Positions 16,580 through 23,654 of a stretch of 23,753 nucleotides of DNA are shown in pieces. The number at the start of each line of letters is the position of its first letter. Position 1 is the first letter of the stretch. The notes beneath the pieces are model-generated. The model did no database searches, was not told the DNA's origin, and worked only from the letters and a program-made list of their open reading frames with translations. Origin of the DNA: Clostridiales bacterium (lineage in GTDB: Bacteria; Bacillota; Clostridia; Lachnospirales; Lachnospiraceae); contig JAGZHZ010000036.1 in the NCBI GenBank assembly GCA_018366495.1, positions 1 through 23,753 on the forward strand, given 5' to 3'. The position numbers were made by a program, and so were the translations under genes.

Positions 16580-17377
16580 CTATTCTTCTTCATCGTGTGC
16601 ATGGTGATGATGAGGATGTTCTATCTCAATCTCGTCTCCTGCCATTCTCAAAATATCCTGTATCTCTTCTTCCGGCATTTCCAGATAAGCAGACAGCTCT
16701 TCCAAAGAAACTTTATGTTCCAGATCTTCTTCCAGATTTTGAATTGCTTCATTCAGATAATTGACGCGCTCTGCAATCTCTGTTCCTGCCCGACGGCTGT
16801 CTTTTTGAATTTCAATCGCCTCTTCGATTGCCGCTCTGATCTGCTCTCTCAAAAAAGCGTCTGCATCCAGTATTCTTTTTGTATCGGCAAGAGATTCCAC
16901 AGCAATCATCAGACCTACATTTGCCTCCTGAATTAAGTCTCCTAATGGGAGTTCTCTTTTTTCATATTCTTTTGCAATCTTAGCCGCAACAGGAAGATAC
17001 AGCTCGATCAGCCGTCCTTTTGCCAAGGCATCCCCATCTACTGCCTCACAGATCAGCTGCATTTTTTCCCGCTCTGAAATGTTTTGTATTTTCTGCAGAT
17101 CTTCTTCATAAAAACTGAGAAATTCCGATTCATCCCCGCTCCACTCCGGTTCTTCTTCTATCTCCTCTTCTTTTTTGGGATTTTCTTTCTGTCTGTATCC
17201 TTCAATCTGAATATCTTGTCCAATCAGATAATCAAATACCAGCTTAATCTGTTCTTCTTCCAGTCTGAGGTCCTCAAGCGCTTTTCTCACTTCCTCCTCT
17301 GCCAGAACGTTCCCATTTTGATCGGCAAGTTCCTGCATATCTCTTATAATTTCTCTGAAAATAAATTTTTCGTTCAT
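16580..17377 (-). CDS. Degenerate sigma-70-like protein lacking region 4
   Basis: A 265-residue protein resembling a primary sigma factor cut short and altered. Residues 5-60 look like sigma region 1.1. An acidic linker (61-100) follows. Residues 101-160 match regions 1.2/2.1-2.2, including GDLIQEANVGLMIAV (146-160), the RNA polymerase-binding helix. Residues 161-190, where a sigma factor has the FDYRRGYKFSTYATWWIRQAI-type melting segment, read LADTKRILDADAFLREQIRAA, with the key Tyr and Trp residues gone. Residues 198-247 match region 3. Region 4 (-35 binding) is absent, and the protein ends in a His/Glu tail (HPHHHHAHDEEE). The ATG at 17377 has AGAGG 7 nt upstream and follows the ctp stop by 12 nt. 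It may bind polymerase without initiating; this is inference. Confidence 0.8.
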   Translation of the reverse strand: MNEKFIFREIIRDMQELADQNGNVLAEEEVRKALEDLRLEEEQIKLVFDYLIGQDIQIEGYRQKENPKKEEEIEEEPEWSGDESEFLSFYEEDLQKIQNISEREKMQLICEAVDGDALAKGRLIELYLPVAAKIAKEYEKRELPLGDLIQEANVGLMIAVESLADTKRILDADAFLREQIRAAIEEAIEIQKDSRRAGTEIAERVNYLNEAIQNLEEDLEHKVSLEELSAYLEMPEEEIQDILRMAGDEIEIEHPHHHHAHDEEE

Positions 17378-17389
17378 CTGTTTTCCTCT

Positions 17390-18598
17390 CTAATTCTCAT
17401 TTAGTATCTCAATCGCTTTCTCCAGCTGAATATCGGATTCTTTTTCAGCAGCGCCAGGCGTCTGCACGCTTTCATCTGATTCTACTGCCACATCAGGAGT
17501 AATCCCTTTTTCATGGATATCATTTCCGCCCGGTGTATAATACTTGGCTGTTGTCAGTTTTAAAGCGCTGCCGTCCTCCAGACTGTAAGTGGTCTGAACA
17601 ATTCCTTTTCCGTACGTCGTTGTTCCTACGATTGTACCTAAGTCATAATCCTGAATTGCTCCTGCAAAAATTTCAGAAGCGCTTGCACTATTTTCATTTA
17701 CAAGCACCGCCAGCGGTTTCGTAAACTGATGTTCTTCATCTGAGGAATATTCGGAACGATTGCCTTCTTTGTCCTCTGTATAGACCATCAGTCCTTCCGG
17801 CAGCATCTGATCCAAAATTTCACATACACTCGTCAACATTCCTCCTGGATTGTTCCGCACATCCACAATCAGTTTTTCCATCCCTTCTTCTTCCAGCTTC
17901 TTGAGCGCATCGCTGAACTGACTGACAGTCACAGAATCAAATTCCGTAATCTGAATATATCCAATCTCATCTTCCATCATCTGTGCGTTCACAGTCGGAA
18001 CTTCTACTTTTTCTCTCTCCATTGAAAATGTCAAAGGTTCCTTTTCTCCTTCCCGCGCGACAGTCAGAGAAATCATGTCCTCTTCTCCCTGCTGGATAAT
18101 TGCCACCACTTCATTGAGACTCATCTCCGCCGTATCCTGCCCGTTTACTTTCAGCAGAATATCATCCGGCATTAAACCAGAGTTTTCCGCAGGCGCACCT
18201 TCATAACACCTCAAAACTTTGATTTCATTTGTCTCATAATTCTGTGTCATCAAAACACCGATCCCTTTATAACTTCCCTCTAAAGACTGCTGCACACTGT
18301 TCAGTTCTTCCTCCGTGTAGTATGCCGCATATGGATCTTCCAGACCTGCAATCAGCCCCTTATACATATAATCTGTCATCTTTTTTTTGTCGGCTTCCTC
18401 CAGATTATAAGCATCAATCATCATCTCCAGCTCAGCCAGTTTATTGACGTGCTCCTGTGTGACAGCAGCCTCCCCGTCCGTATTCTCTGAAGCTGATCCC
18501 TGAATTTTCGTTCTCATCGCCAGCGCTGCCGCTCCAATCAGCAGCATAAATGCCCAGCCGCTTAAAAATCCTTTAAAAAAACGATAATTTTTTTTCAT
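17390..18598 (-). CDS. C-terminal processing peptidase, S41 family
   Basis: A membrane-anchored serine protease of the CtpA/Prc type, 402 residues. A single N-terminal membrane segment (about 11-29) places the rest outside the cytoplasm. The PDZ domain spans roughly 105-195 (SYKGIGVLM...APAENSGLMPDDILLKVNG). The S41 catalytic core contains the likely nucleophile S306 in NENSASASEIFAG and the general-base lysine K331 in TTYGKGIVQT, 25 residues apart as in E. coli Prc. The ATG at 18598 has GAGG 9 nt upstream. It is cotranscribed with the sigma-like gene. The natural substrate is unknown. No strong promoter was recognised upstream. Confidence 0.94.
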   Translation of the reverse strand: MKKNYRFFKGFLSGWAFMLLIGAAALAMRTKIQGSASENTDGEAAVTQEHVNKLAELEMMIDAYNLEEADKKKMTDYMYKGLIAGLEDPYAAYYTEEELNSVQQSLEGSYKGIGVLMTQNYETNEIKVLRCYEGAPAENSGLMPDDILLKVNGQDTAEMSLNEVVAIIQQGEEDMISLTVAREGEKEPLTFSMEREKVEVPTVNAQMMEDEIGYIQITEFDSVTVSQFSDALKKLEEEGMEKLIVDVRNNPGGMLTSVCEILDQMLPEGLMVYTEDKEGNRSEYSSDEEHQFTKPLAVLVNENSASASEIFAGAIQDYDLGTIVGTTTYGKGIVQTTYSLEDGSALKLTTAKYYTPGGNDIHEKGITPDVAVESDESVQTPGAAEKESDIQLEKAIEILNEN

Positions 18599-18652
18599 TT
18601 ATACGCCTCTTTCTATCTCTGTACTCTTTTTCTTCTTTTATCTATCCTATCG

Positions 18653-18686
18653 CCGGATAAAACTTTTTATTCCTGATCCGGATAAA
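18653..18686. repeat. 9-bp direct repeat upstream of ctp
   Basis: CCGGATAAA occurs at 18653-18661 and again at 18678-18686, a 25-bp offset. It lies about 55-90 bp upstream of the protease start, in the stretch where its promoter should be. It could be a regulator binding site or chance. Confidence 0.35.
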
Positions 18687-18688
18687 GC

Positions 18689-18733
18689 AAATGACTGCCG
18701 AATTTTGCATCCCCAAAACTCCGACAGCCATTT
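18689..18733 (-). terminator. Terminator after the PucR/CdaR-like gene
   Basis: On the minus strand AAATGGCTGTCG pairs with CGGCAGTCATTT (12 bp, two G-U pairs), and GTTTTG/CAAAAT extends the stem inward. It starts right after the regulator stop and is followed by GCTTTAT, a weak U-tract. The hairpin is strong but the tail is modest. Confidence 0.7.
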
Positions 18734-18737
18734 TCTA

Positions 18738-19826
18738 TTAATAATCCAGCGATTCCATATACTTCATATATTTCACAACCATCAGCGCAATTTTAAATGT
18801 AATTGCGTCCTCAAACACCCGCAGATCAAGTCCTGTACTCTTCTGCAGTTTATCGAGACGATAAACAAGTGTATTTCTGTGAATATACAGCTGACGTGAT
18901 GTCTCTGAGACATTTAAACTGTTCTCAAAGAACTTATTGATGGTTGTAAGTGTCTCTTCATCAAAATCATCCGGAGACTTTCCGTCAAAGATTTCCCGGA
19001 TAAACATTTTGCACAGCGGAATTGGAAGCTGATAAATCAAACGTCCTATTCCCAGTGAGCTGTATGCGATTACCTCCCGGTCACTGAAGAAAATTTTTCC
19101 GACATCCAATGCCATTCTTGCTTCCTTGTAAGATCTGGAGACCTCTTTGATTTCACTTACGATTGTTCCATAAGCAATATGCGCATTTTCTCTGCGCTCC
19201 GGTGATAACACGTCGAGAATGCTGTTCGCCGTTCTCTCCATCTCCGGATATCCCTCACCATCTTTTAATTCTTTCACAACAATAATGCTCTTTTCATCGA
19301 CAGCAGTGATAAAATCGGCTGTCTTTCCGCTGAACAGGGTTCTGACACTCTCCATAGAATGATTGTCTTTTTCATGGTTTGTCTCCAGAATAAAAACAAC
19401 ACGCCGAACAGCGATGTCAATATGCAGTTTTTTTGCTCTGTTATAGATGTCCACTAACAGCAGGTTATCCAGCAGCAGATTCTTGATAAAGTTATCCTTA
19501 TCAAAACGCTCTTTGTATGCAATCAGCAGATTCTGTATCTGGAATACGGCTACCTTGCCCACCATATAGGAATCGTCACTGCTGCCATTCGCCAGAAGGA
19601 TATATTCTAACTGCTGATCATCAAAGACTTTGAAAAACTGATATCCCTGGATCTCCTGGCTGTCCGCCGGAGACTGTACAAATGAAATAATGGAATCCCG
19701 AAAATGTTCTGCGTCTGCAAATGTAGAAGCCAGTATATTTCCCTCAGTATCCATCACACATAAATCTACTCTCGTAATTACCTTTAGCCCATCTAATGTA
19801 GTCTGTAAAATTTGGTTTGAAATCAC
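18738..19826 (-). CDS. PucR/CdaR-family transcriptional regulator
   Basis: A 362-residue regulator. The N-terminal part (about 1-130) resembles the sensory domain of CdaR/sugar-diacid regulators (DGLKVITRVDLCVMDTEGNILAST). The middle has a GGDEF-like/PucR intermediate domain (ERRENAHIAYGTIVSEIKEVSRSYKEARMALDVG). The C-terminus carries the PucR-type helix-turn-helix at about 297-345 (LNVSETSRQLYIHRNTLVYRLDKLQ). It is likely a DNA-binding activator responding to a small acid or carbohydrate, but the ligand cannot be read. The start is GTG at 19826 with AAGGAG 9 nt upstream. It is monocistronic between two terminator-like regions, and its target genes are not obvious here. Confidence 0.9.
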   Translation of the reverse strand: MISNQILQTTLDGLKVITRVDLCVMDTEGNILASTFADAEHFRDSIISFVQSPADSQEIQGYQFFKVFDDQQLEYILLANGSSDDSYMVGKVAVFQIQNLLIAYKERFDKDNFIKNLLLDNLLLVDIYNRAKKLHIDIAVRRVVFILETNHEKDNHSMESVRTLFSGKTADFITAVDEKSIIVVKELKDGEGYPEMERTANSILDVLSPERRENAHIAYGTIVSEIKEVSRSYKEARMALDVGKIFFSDREVIAYSSLGIGRLIYQLPIPLCKMFIREIFDGKSPDDFDEETLTTINKFFENSLNVSETSRQLYIHRNTLVYRLDKLQKSTGLDLRVFEDAITFKIALMVVKYMKYMESLDY

Positions 19827-20014
19827 AATACGCCACTCCTTTTTCTTTATTTTATAGCTTTTACTTTTCTATTCCCCATAAATGTCCGCCAGGCTCTGTA
19901 TACTATTGTAATATAAATAAGGAAAAAAATAAAGAAAAATCAATGCACTTTTCACAAATTTCTTCTTATATCTTCATATTATATTATAAAATACTATTTT
20001 TCCCACTCTTACTA

Positions 20015-20704
20015 TTACAGACCGTTCTCCTTTTCACTCTGGTATCTGGAAACCTGCCGTTTAAATTTTCTTTTATCGAGCAGACGTTCAAAGAATCCCA
20101 TTCCCAGATCGCTGGAGTATTTATCTGCCATGGTTGTCCCGATTCCAACCCAGACCTTGATCCCCAGTTTTCCTCTGTTTGCTGCCAGGAATCGCTCCTG
20201 ATCCGGGCATGGCATCATCACAAGAAGAATATCCTCTGTCACTGCATTCAGCATATTGACAATACCATCATCATCCTCTACCGGGCTTTCCTCAATGGAA
20301 AATGATCCGATAATCTGAAGATCCTTATAATACTTTGCAAGAAGTTTTTCGCATGTAATCCGCTCCTCCTCCAGTTCAGTCAAAAGCGCTACTGTTCTCT
20401 TTCTCCTCATTGCATCTTTCAGAAGCAATTTCAAAAAAGTATTTTCTTCAACCTCTTCTTTTCTCTGCGTATCTTTTATATTGACTGCTTTTAATACTTC
20501 TTTGTCATTGATTACGGTCACATCCAATTTTTCAATCTGAAGCCGATATTCTTCATCTTTTGCCGCATACATCAGCATTTTTCTGTTGATCATCCCCACA
20601 GAACACATCGCACCTGACTGTATCTGCTCTTCCATCTGTTCAAGAGCTTCCAAAGCGCTCAGATCATGAATTCTACAGCCTAATATCTCTATTTTTTCTT
20701 TCAT
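20015..20704 (-). CDS. Divergent WecG/TagA/CpsF-family protein
   Basis: A 229-residue protein related to the WecG/TagA/CpsF glycosyltransferases, which add N-acetylmannosamine to a lipid-linked sugar in teichoic acid and capsule synthesis. Homologous positions include INRKMLMYAAKDEEYR (39-54) and DILLVMMPCPDQERFLAANR (158-177), matching the canonical NxEHL and LGxPKQExWI regions. The DGxG active-site motif is replaced by IND (65-67), PKQE has become PDQE, and the C-terminal RAP/EWLYRL segment is missing. It may be a pseudo-enzyme. The ATG at 20704 has GGTGGG 7 nt upstream, better than upstream in-frame starts at 20734 and 20779. No other envelope genes adjoin it. Confidence 0.75.
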   Translation of the reverse strand: MKEKIEILGCRIHDLSALEALEQMEEQIQSGAMCSVGMINRKMLMYAAKDEEYRLQIEKLDVTVINDKEVLKAVNIKDTQRKEEVEENTFLKLLLKDAMRRKRTVALLTELEEERITCEKLLAKYYKDLQIIGSFSIEESPVEDDDGIVNMLNAVTEDILLVMMPCPDQERFLAANRGKLGIKVWVGIGTTMADKYSSDLGMGFFERLLDKRKFKRQVSRYQSEKENGL

Positions 20705-21081
20705 AATTACGCCCACCCAGTAATTCTTTCTCATTTGATTTTCTGATTCCACTTTACCATAATTTTTTTTTATTTTCAACTTTTCCCTTGTTTTATAACA
20801 AATCTTCCTTTTTTGTTTATCATATTCTAAAATTTGTTCACATTTTATTCATGATACTTTTAAATTTTTTTTACTGCTTTCTAACGATTTCTTCATTTCT
20901 GTTTTTTATACTTGTTTTATCAAAAAAGCAATACAAATCAAAACTGAAACAATTGCTTTTTTATTATTTTTCTAAATAAATTCCAATCTTGGCTTTGATA
21001 TATTTTTTTAATATATCTTTATTTTTTTAATATTTTACTTTATGCAAGACACCAAGAGTTCTTCTGCAATATTATTTATAT
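20705..21081. other. AT-rich intergenic stretch
   Basis: This stretch of about 375 nt has no gene that I can support. It is extremely AT-rich, with long T-runs. It contains one long hairpin, AAAAAAGCAAT/ATTGCTTTTTT (20922-20932 with 20952-20962), flanked by T-runs on both strands, so it could be a weak bidirectional terminator, and a small GATATAT/ATATATC stem near 20997-21017. The promoter of the TagA-like gene must lie here but is not clear. Confidence 0.6.
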
Positions 21082-21109
21082 TTGACTGTTTTCTAATTTT
21101 CGATAAACT
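21082..21109 (+). promoter_or_regulatory. Promoter of candidate small RNA
   Basis: TTGACT (21082-21087) is followed after 16 nt by TAAACT (21104-21109), giving a predicted start around 21115-21118. The -35 matches five of six consensus bases; the -10 matches four of six. No plus-strand protein gene follows. Confidence 0.5.
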
Positions 21110-21116
21110 TTTTCAT

Positions 21117-21275
21117 AATAGTGCCCGACTGTGTCCCCCTGTCGGGCATCCTCCCTTTCAGGACGATATGCCCAGATTTTATTTATACATCTCGTTCATT
21201 TTTCTCAATTCTGGCATATTGTCAAAACAGGGTATCCTTCAACCGGATACCCTGTTTTGACTTTCTTTTTCGTTT
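21117..21275 (+). ncRNA. Candidate plus-strand small RNA, about 160 nt
   Basis: Between a TTGACT promoter and a very strong terminator lies a structured, more GC-rich stretch inside otherwise AT-rich DNA. TGCCCGAC (21122-21129) pairs perfectly with GTCGGGCA (21141-21148). Alternatively GGGCAT (21144-21149) can pair with ATGCCC (21168-21173), closing over a TCCT/AGGA stem. It ends at the hairpin 21221-21261 and its T-tract. No ORF with a plausible ribosome binding site is inside. It does not match an RNA family that I recognise. It is convergent with glnN, whose stop codon ends at 21281. Confidence 0.5.
21221..21275 (+). terminator. 17-bp terminator, oriented for the plus strand
   Basis: A perfect 17-bp stem (21221-21237 with 21245-21261), 7-nt loop, followed on the plus strand by TTTCTTTTTCGTTTTTT. 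On the minus strand, the direction of glnN, the hairpin is followed by AATATGCC with no U-tract. The orientation therefore points to a plus-strand transcript, although partial action on glnN read-through is possible. Confidence 0.85.
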
Positions 21276-21280
21276 TTTAT

Positions 21281-23392
21281 TTATACTTCAAAAAGCAGAT
21301 CTCCATAGGACGGCATCGGCCAGATTTCCTTGTCCACAATCATCTCCAGCTGATCTACCGGTATTCTCAGCGCTTCCATATCAGCAAACACTGCATCTCT
21401 AAAATATACTGCCTGCTCTCTTCCAGGTGTTTTATATGCAGCCTCTTCTGTGTCACGCTCCAGATCCCTCAATGTCTCTTTCGTTTTTTTGAGCAGCTGT
21501 GTCGTCTCTTTTAACAGTTCCACCTGCACTTCTGCGTCTCCGCCCGCTGCTGTCACGGCATTGATCGTGTCAGCCAGCTGTCTTGTATATCGTATGACAG
21601 CCGGAATAATATGCTTACTTGCAATATCAATCATTGCACGCGCCTCGATATTGATTGCTTTTGCATAAGCTTCATACTGGATCTCCACTCTGGACTCCAG
21701 TTCGGCGCGGTTAAAGACTTTAAACCGTTCAAACATCTGCACCGTTTCCTCTGTCACAAGCGCTGGAATCGCATCCACCATGGAAATAATATTTGGAAGT
21801 CCTCTTCTCTTTGCCTCTTTCACCCACTCTTCAGAATATCCATTTCCGTTAAATACGATTCTTTGATGCTGTGTTGCATATTCTTTGATCAAATCATGGA
21901 CCGCCATATCGAAGTCTTCTGCTTTCTCTAAAATATCACACGCATCTGCAAATGCCTCTGCAACGATTGTGTTGATCACAACATTGCATTCTGCCACGGA
22001 ATCTCTGGAACCTACCATACGGAACTCAAATTTATTTCCCGTAAATGCAAACGGAGATGTTCTGTTTCTGTCTGTGGCATCTTTTGCAAAATCTGGAAGA
22101 GTCTTCACACCCGTGTGAAGCTTTCCTCCCCTCAGACTGTGCGTCGCCTCTCCGGTACTGATCAGCTGCGCCAGAACATCTTCCAGCTGATCTCCCAAAA
22201 ATACAGAAATAATTGCCGGAGGCGCCTCATTTGCTCCAAGGCGGTGTTCATTTCCCACGTCTGCCGCAGATTCACGCAATAAAGCGGCATGCCGATCTAC
22301 TGCGCGCAAAATACACGTTAAAATCATCAGGAACTGAATATTTTCATGCGGCGTTTTACCCGGTTCCAACAGATTGATGCCGTCATCTGTCGTGAGCGAC
22401 CAGTTATTATGTTTTCCTGAACCATTCACTCCTGCAAATGGTTTCTCATGGAGCAGGCACTGCAGTCCTCTCTGCTCTGCAATTCTCTTCAGAGTCTCCA
22501 TGATGATCTGGTTATGATCCACTGCGACGTTGCACTGCGCATAGATCGGGGCAAGTTCATGCTGTGCCGGCGCTACTTCATTGTGCTGTGTCTTGGAAGA
22601 AACTCCAAGCTTCCACAGCTCTTCGTTTACATCTTTCATAAATCCGGCAATTCTCTCACGGATTACCCCAAAATAATGGTCGTCCAGCTCCTGCCCTTTT
22701 GGCGGCATAGCGCCAAACAGAGTACGACCCGTAAAAATCAAATCTTTTCTTTTTAAATATTTCTGTCGGTCGACAATAAAATATTCCTGCTCTATACCGA
22801 CAGATGGAGTTACTTTTTTGGAAGTCGTATTTCCAAACAGACGTAAAAGACGCAGTGCCTGTTTCTGAACTGCCTCCATAGAACGCAAAAGCGGAGTTTT
22901 CTGGTCTAATGCCTCTCCTGTATAGGAACAAAAGGCTGTCGGTATACATAAAATAGCGCCTGCCGCATCCTCCCGCACAAATGCCGGTGATGTGCAATCC
23001 CATGCTGTGTATCCTCTTGCCTCGAAAGTAGCGCGCAGTCCGCCGGACGGAAATGAGGAAGCGTCCGGTTCTCCTTTAATCAGCTCTTTTCCTGAGAATT
23101 CCATAAGAACAGATCCATCTTTGTGCGGCGCAGTGATAAAGGCATCGTGTTTTTCTGCTGTCGATCCAGTTAAGGGCTGAAACCAGTGCGTATAATGTGT
23201 CGCACCCTTTTCCACAGCCCAGTCCTTCATCGCCCCTGCTACTACCTCAGCGATCATCGGATCTAATTCTTTTCCCTCATCAATGGTTTTGTGAAGTTCG
23301 ATATAAACTTTTTTTGGAAGTCTCTCTCGCATTACTTTATCGTTAAAAACATTTTTCCCGAAAATCTCAGCGGCATTGACTTTATTTTCCAT
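21281..23392 (-). CDS. glnN: Glutamine synthetase type III
   Basis: GSIII makes glutamine from glutamate, ammonia and ATP, the main ammonium assimilation step. The 703-residue length is the GSIII size, far longer than GlnA (about 450). Visible are the N-terminal GSIII domain (THWFQPLTGSTAEKHDAF), the metal- and glutamate-binding GIEQEYFIVD, the NGSGKHNNWSL loop, EFRMVGSRDS, and a C-terminal helical extension (KETTQLLKKTKETLRDLERD) ending EIWPMPSYGDLLFEV. The ATG at 23392 has AAAGGA about 10 nt upstream. It is monocistronic with its own promoter. Confidence 0.97.
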   Translation of the reverse strand: MENKVNAAEIFGKNVFNDKVMRERLPKKVYIELHKTIDEGKELDPMIAEVVAGAMKDWAVEKGATHYTHWFQPLTGSTAEKHDAFITAPHKDGSVLMEFSGKELIKGEPDASSFPSGGLRATFEARGYTAWDCTSPAFVREDAAGAILCIPTAFCSYTGEALDQKTPLLRSMEAVQKQALRLLRLFGNTTSKKVTPSVGIEQEYFIVDRQKYLKRKDLIFTGRTLFGAMPPKGQELDDHYFGVIRERIAGFMKDVNEELWKLGVSSKTQHNEVAPAQHELAPIYAQCNVAVDHNQIIMETLKRIAEQRGLQCLLHEKPFAGVNGSGKHNNWSLTTDDGINLLEPGKTPHENIQFLMILTCILRAVDRHAALLRESAADVGNEHRLGANEAPPAIISVFLGDQLEDVLAQLISTGEATHSLRGGKLHTGVKTLPDFAKDATDRNRTSPFAFTGNKFEFRMVGSRDSVAECNVVINTIVAEAFADACDILEKAEDFDMAVHDLIKEYATQHQRIVFNGNGYSEEWVKEAKRRGLPNIISMVDAIPALVTEETVQMFERFKVFNRAELESRVEIQYEAYAKAINIEARAMIDIASKHIIPAVIRYTRQLADTINAVTAAGGDAEVQVELLKETTQLLKKTKETLRDLERDTEEAAYKTPGREQAVYFRDAVFADMEALRIPVDQLEMIVDKEIWPMPSYGDLLFEV

Positions 23393-23426
23393 TTTCCACT
23401 TTTCCTTTCTTTTTTTCTTTTCTATA

Positions 23427-23455
23427 AAAATACTCTACTCTTCAACAAAATGCAA
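23427..23455 (-). promoter_or_regulatory. Promoter of glnN
   Basis: On the minus strand TTGCAT (23455-23450), a 17-nt spacer, and TATTTT (23432-23427). The start would be near 23420, leaving a short leader. An AAATGCA/TGCATTT inverted repeat (about 23448-23454 and 23470-23476) spans the -35 and could be an operator. No known nitrogen-regulator box was recognised. Confidence 0.6.
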
Positions 23456-23530
23456 GTTTTTTATCTGATCTGCATTTATTTTTGTGTTCTTCTAATTCAT
23501 TGCAGCCGACTTCTCCTGACTAAAATCAGG

Positions 23531-23595
23531 AACTTTTTAAAAAAAGAAAAAGAAAACTCTATGCAGATGAGTTTTCTCTCCACATAGAGTTTTCT
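23531..23595 (-). terminator. Orphan terminator upstream of glnN
   Basis: AGAAAACTCTATG (23551-23563) and CATAGAGTTTTCT (23583-23595) form a perfect 13-bp stem, followed on the minus strand by TTTTCTTTTTTT. It ends a minus-strand gene coming from the right of the window, and lies upstream of the glnN promoter, so it is not a glnN attenuator under the promoter assigned here. Confidence 0.85.
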
Positions 23596-23619
23596 GTTAT
23601 CTCTGAATTGTTCGCTGTC

Positions 23620-23654
23620 TTAATCATGCAGAAATTGTATCATCTGATCCAGTC
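23620..23654 (-). pseudogene. Possible truncated 3' end of an upstream gene
   Basis: One minus-strand frame reads LDQMIQFLHD and then TAA (23622-23620), 25 nt before the orphan terminator, exactly where a gene end is expected. Reading backwards, this frame meets a TAG a few codons into the insertion-sequence end, so any original gene would have been cut by the insertion. The piece is too short to identify and could be chance. Confidence 0.3.

Noticed and set aside
19817..20305. Plus-strand frame of 162 codons spanning the regulator/TagA-like gap
   Set aside because: Half of it is antisense to the TagA-like gene and the rest is AT-rich intergenic DNA; no ribosome binding site was seen.
20922..20962. 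Definite terminator in the AT-rich gap
   Set aside because: The stem is nearly all A-T with a long loop and no gene ends close by on either strand, so it is only noted in the intergenic entry.
21122..21148. 6S RNA, SRP RNA or a known riboswitch class
   Set aside because: No conserved core of any of these was recognised; the candidate RNA is therefore listed without a family.
23551..23595. Attenuator controlling glnN
   Set aside because: The best glnN promoter (23427-23455) lies downstream of this hairpin, so glnN transcripts would not contain it unless a further upstream promoter exists.
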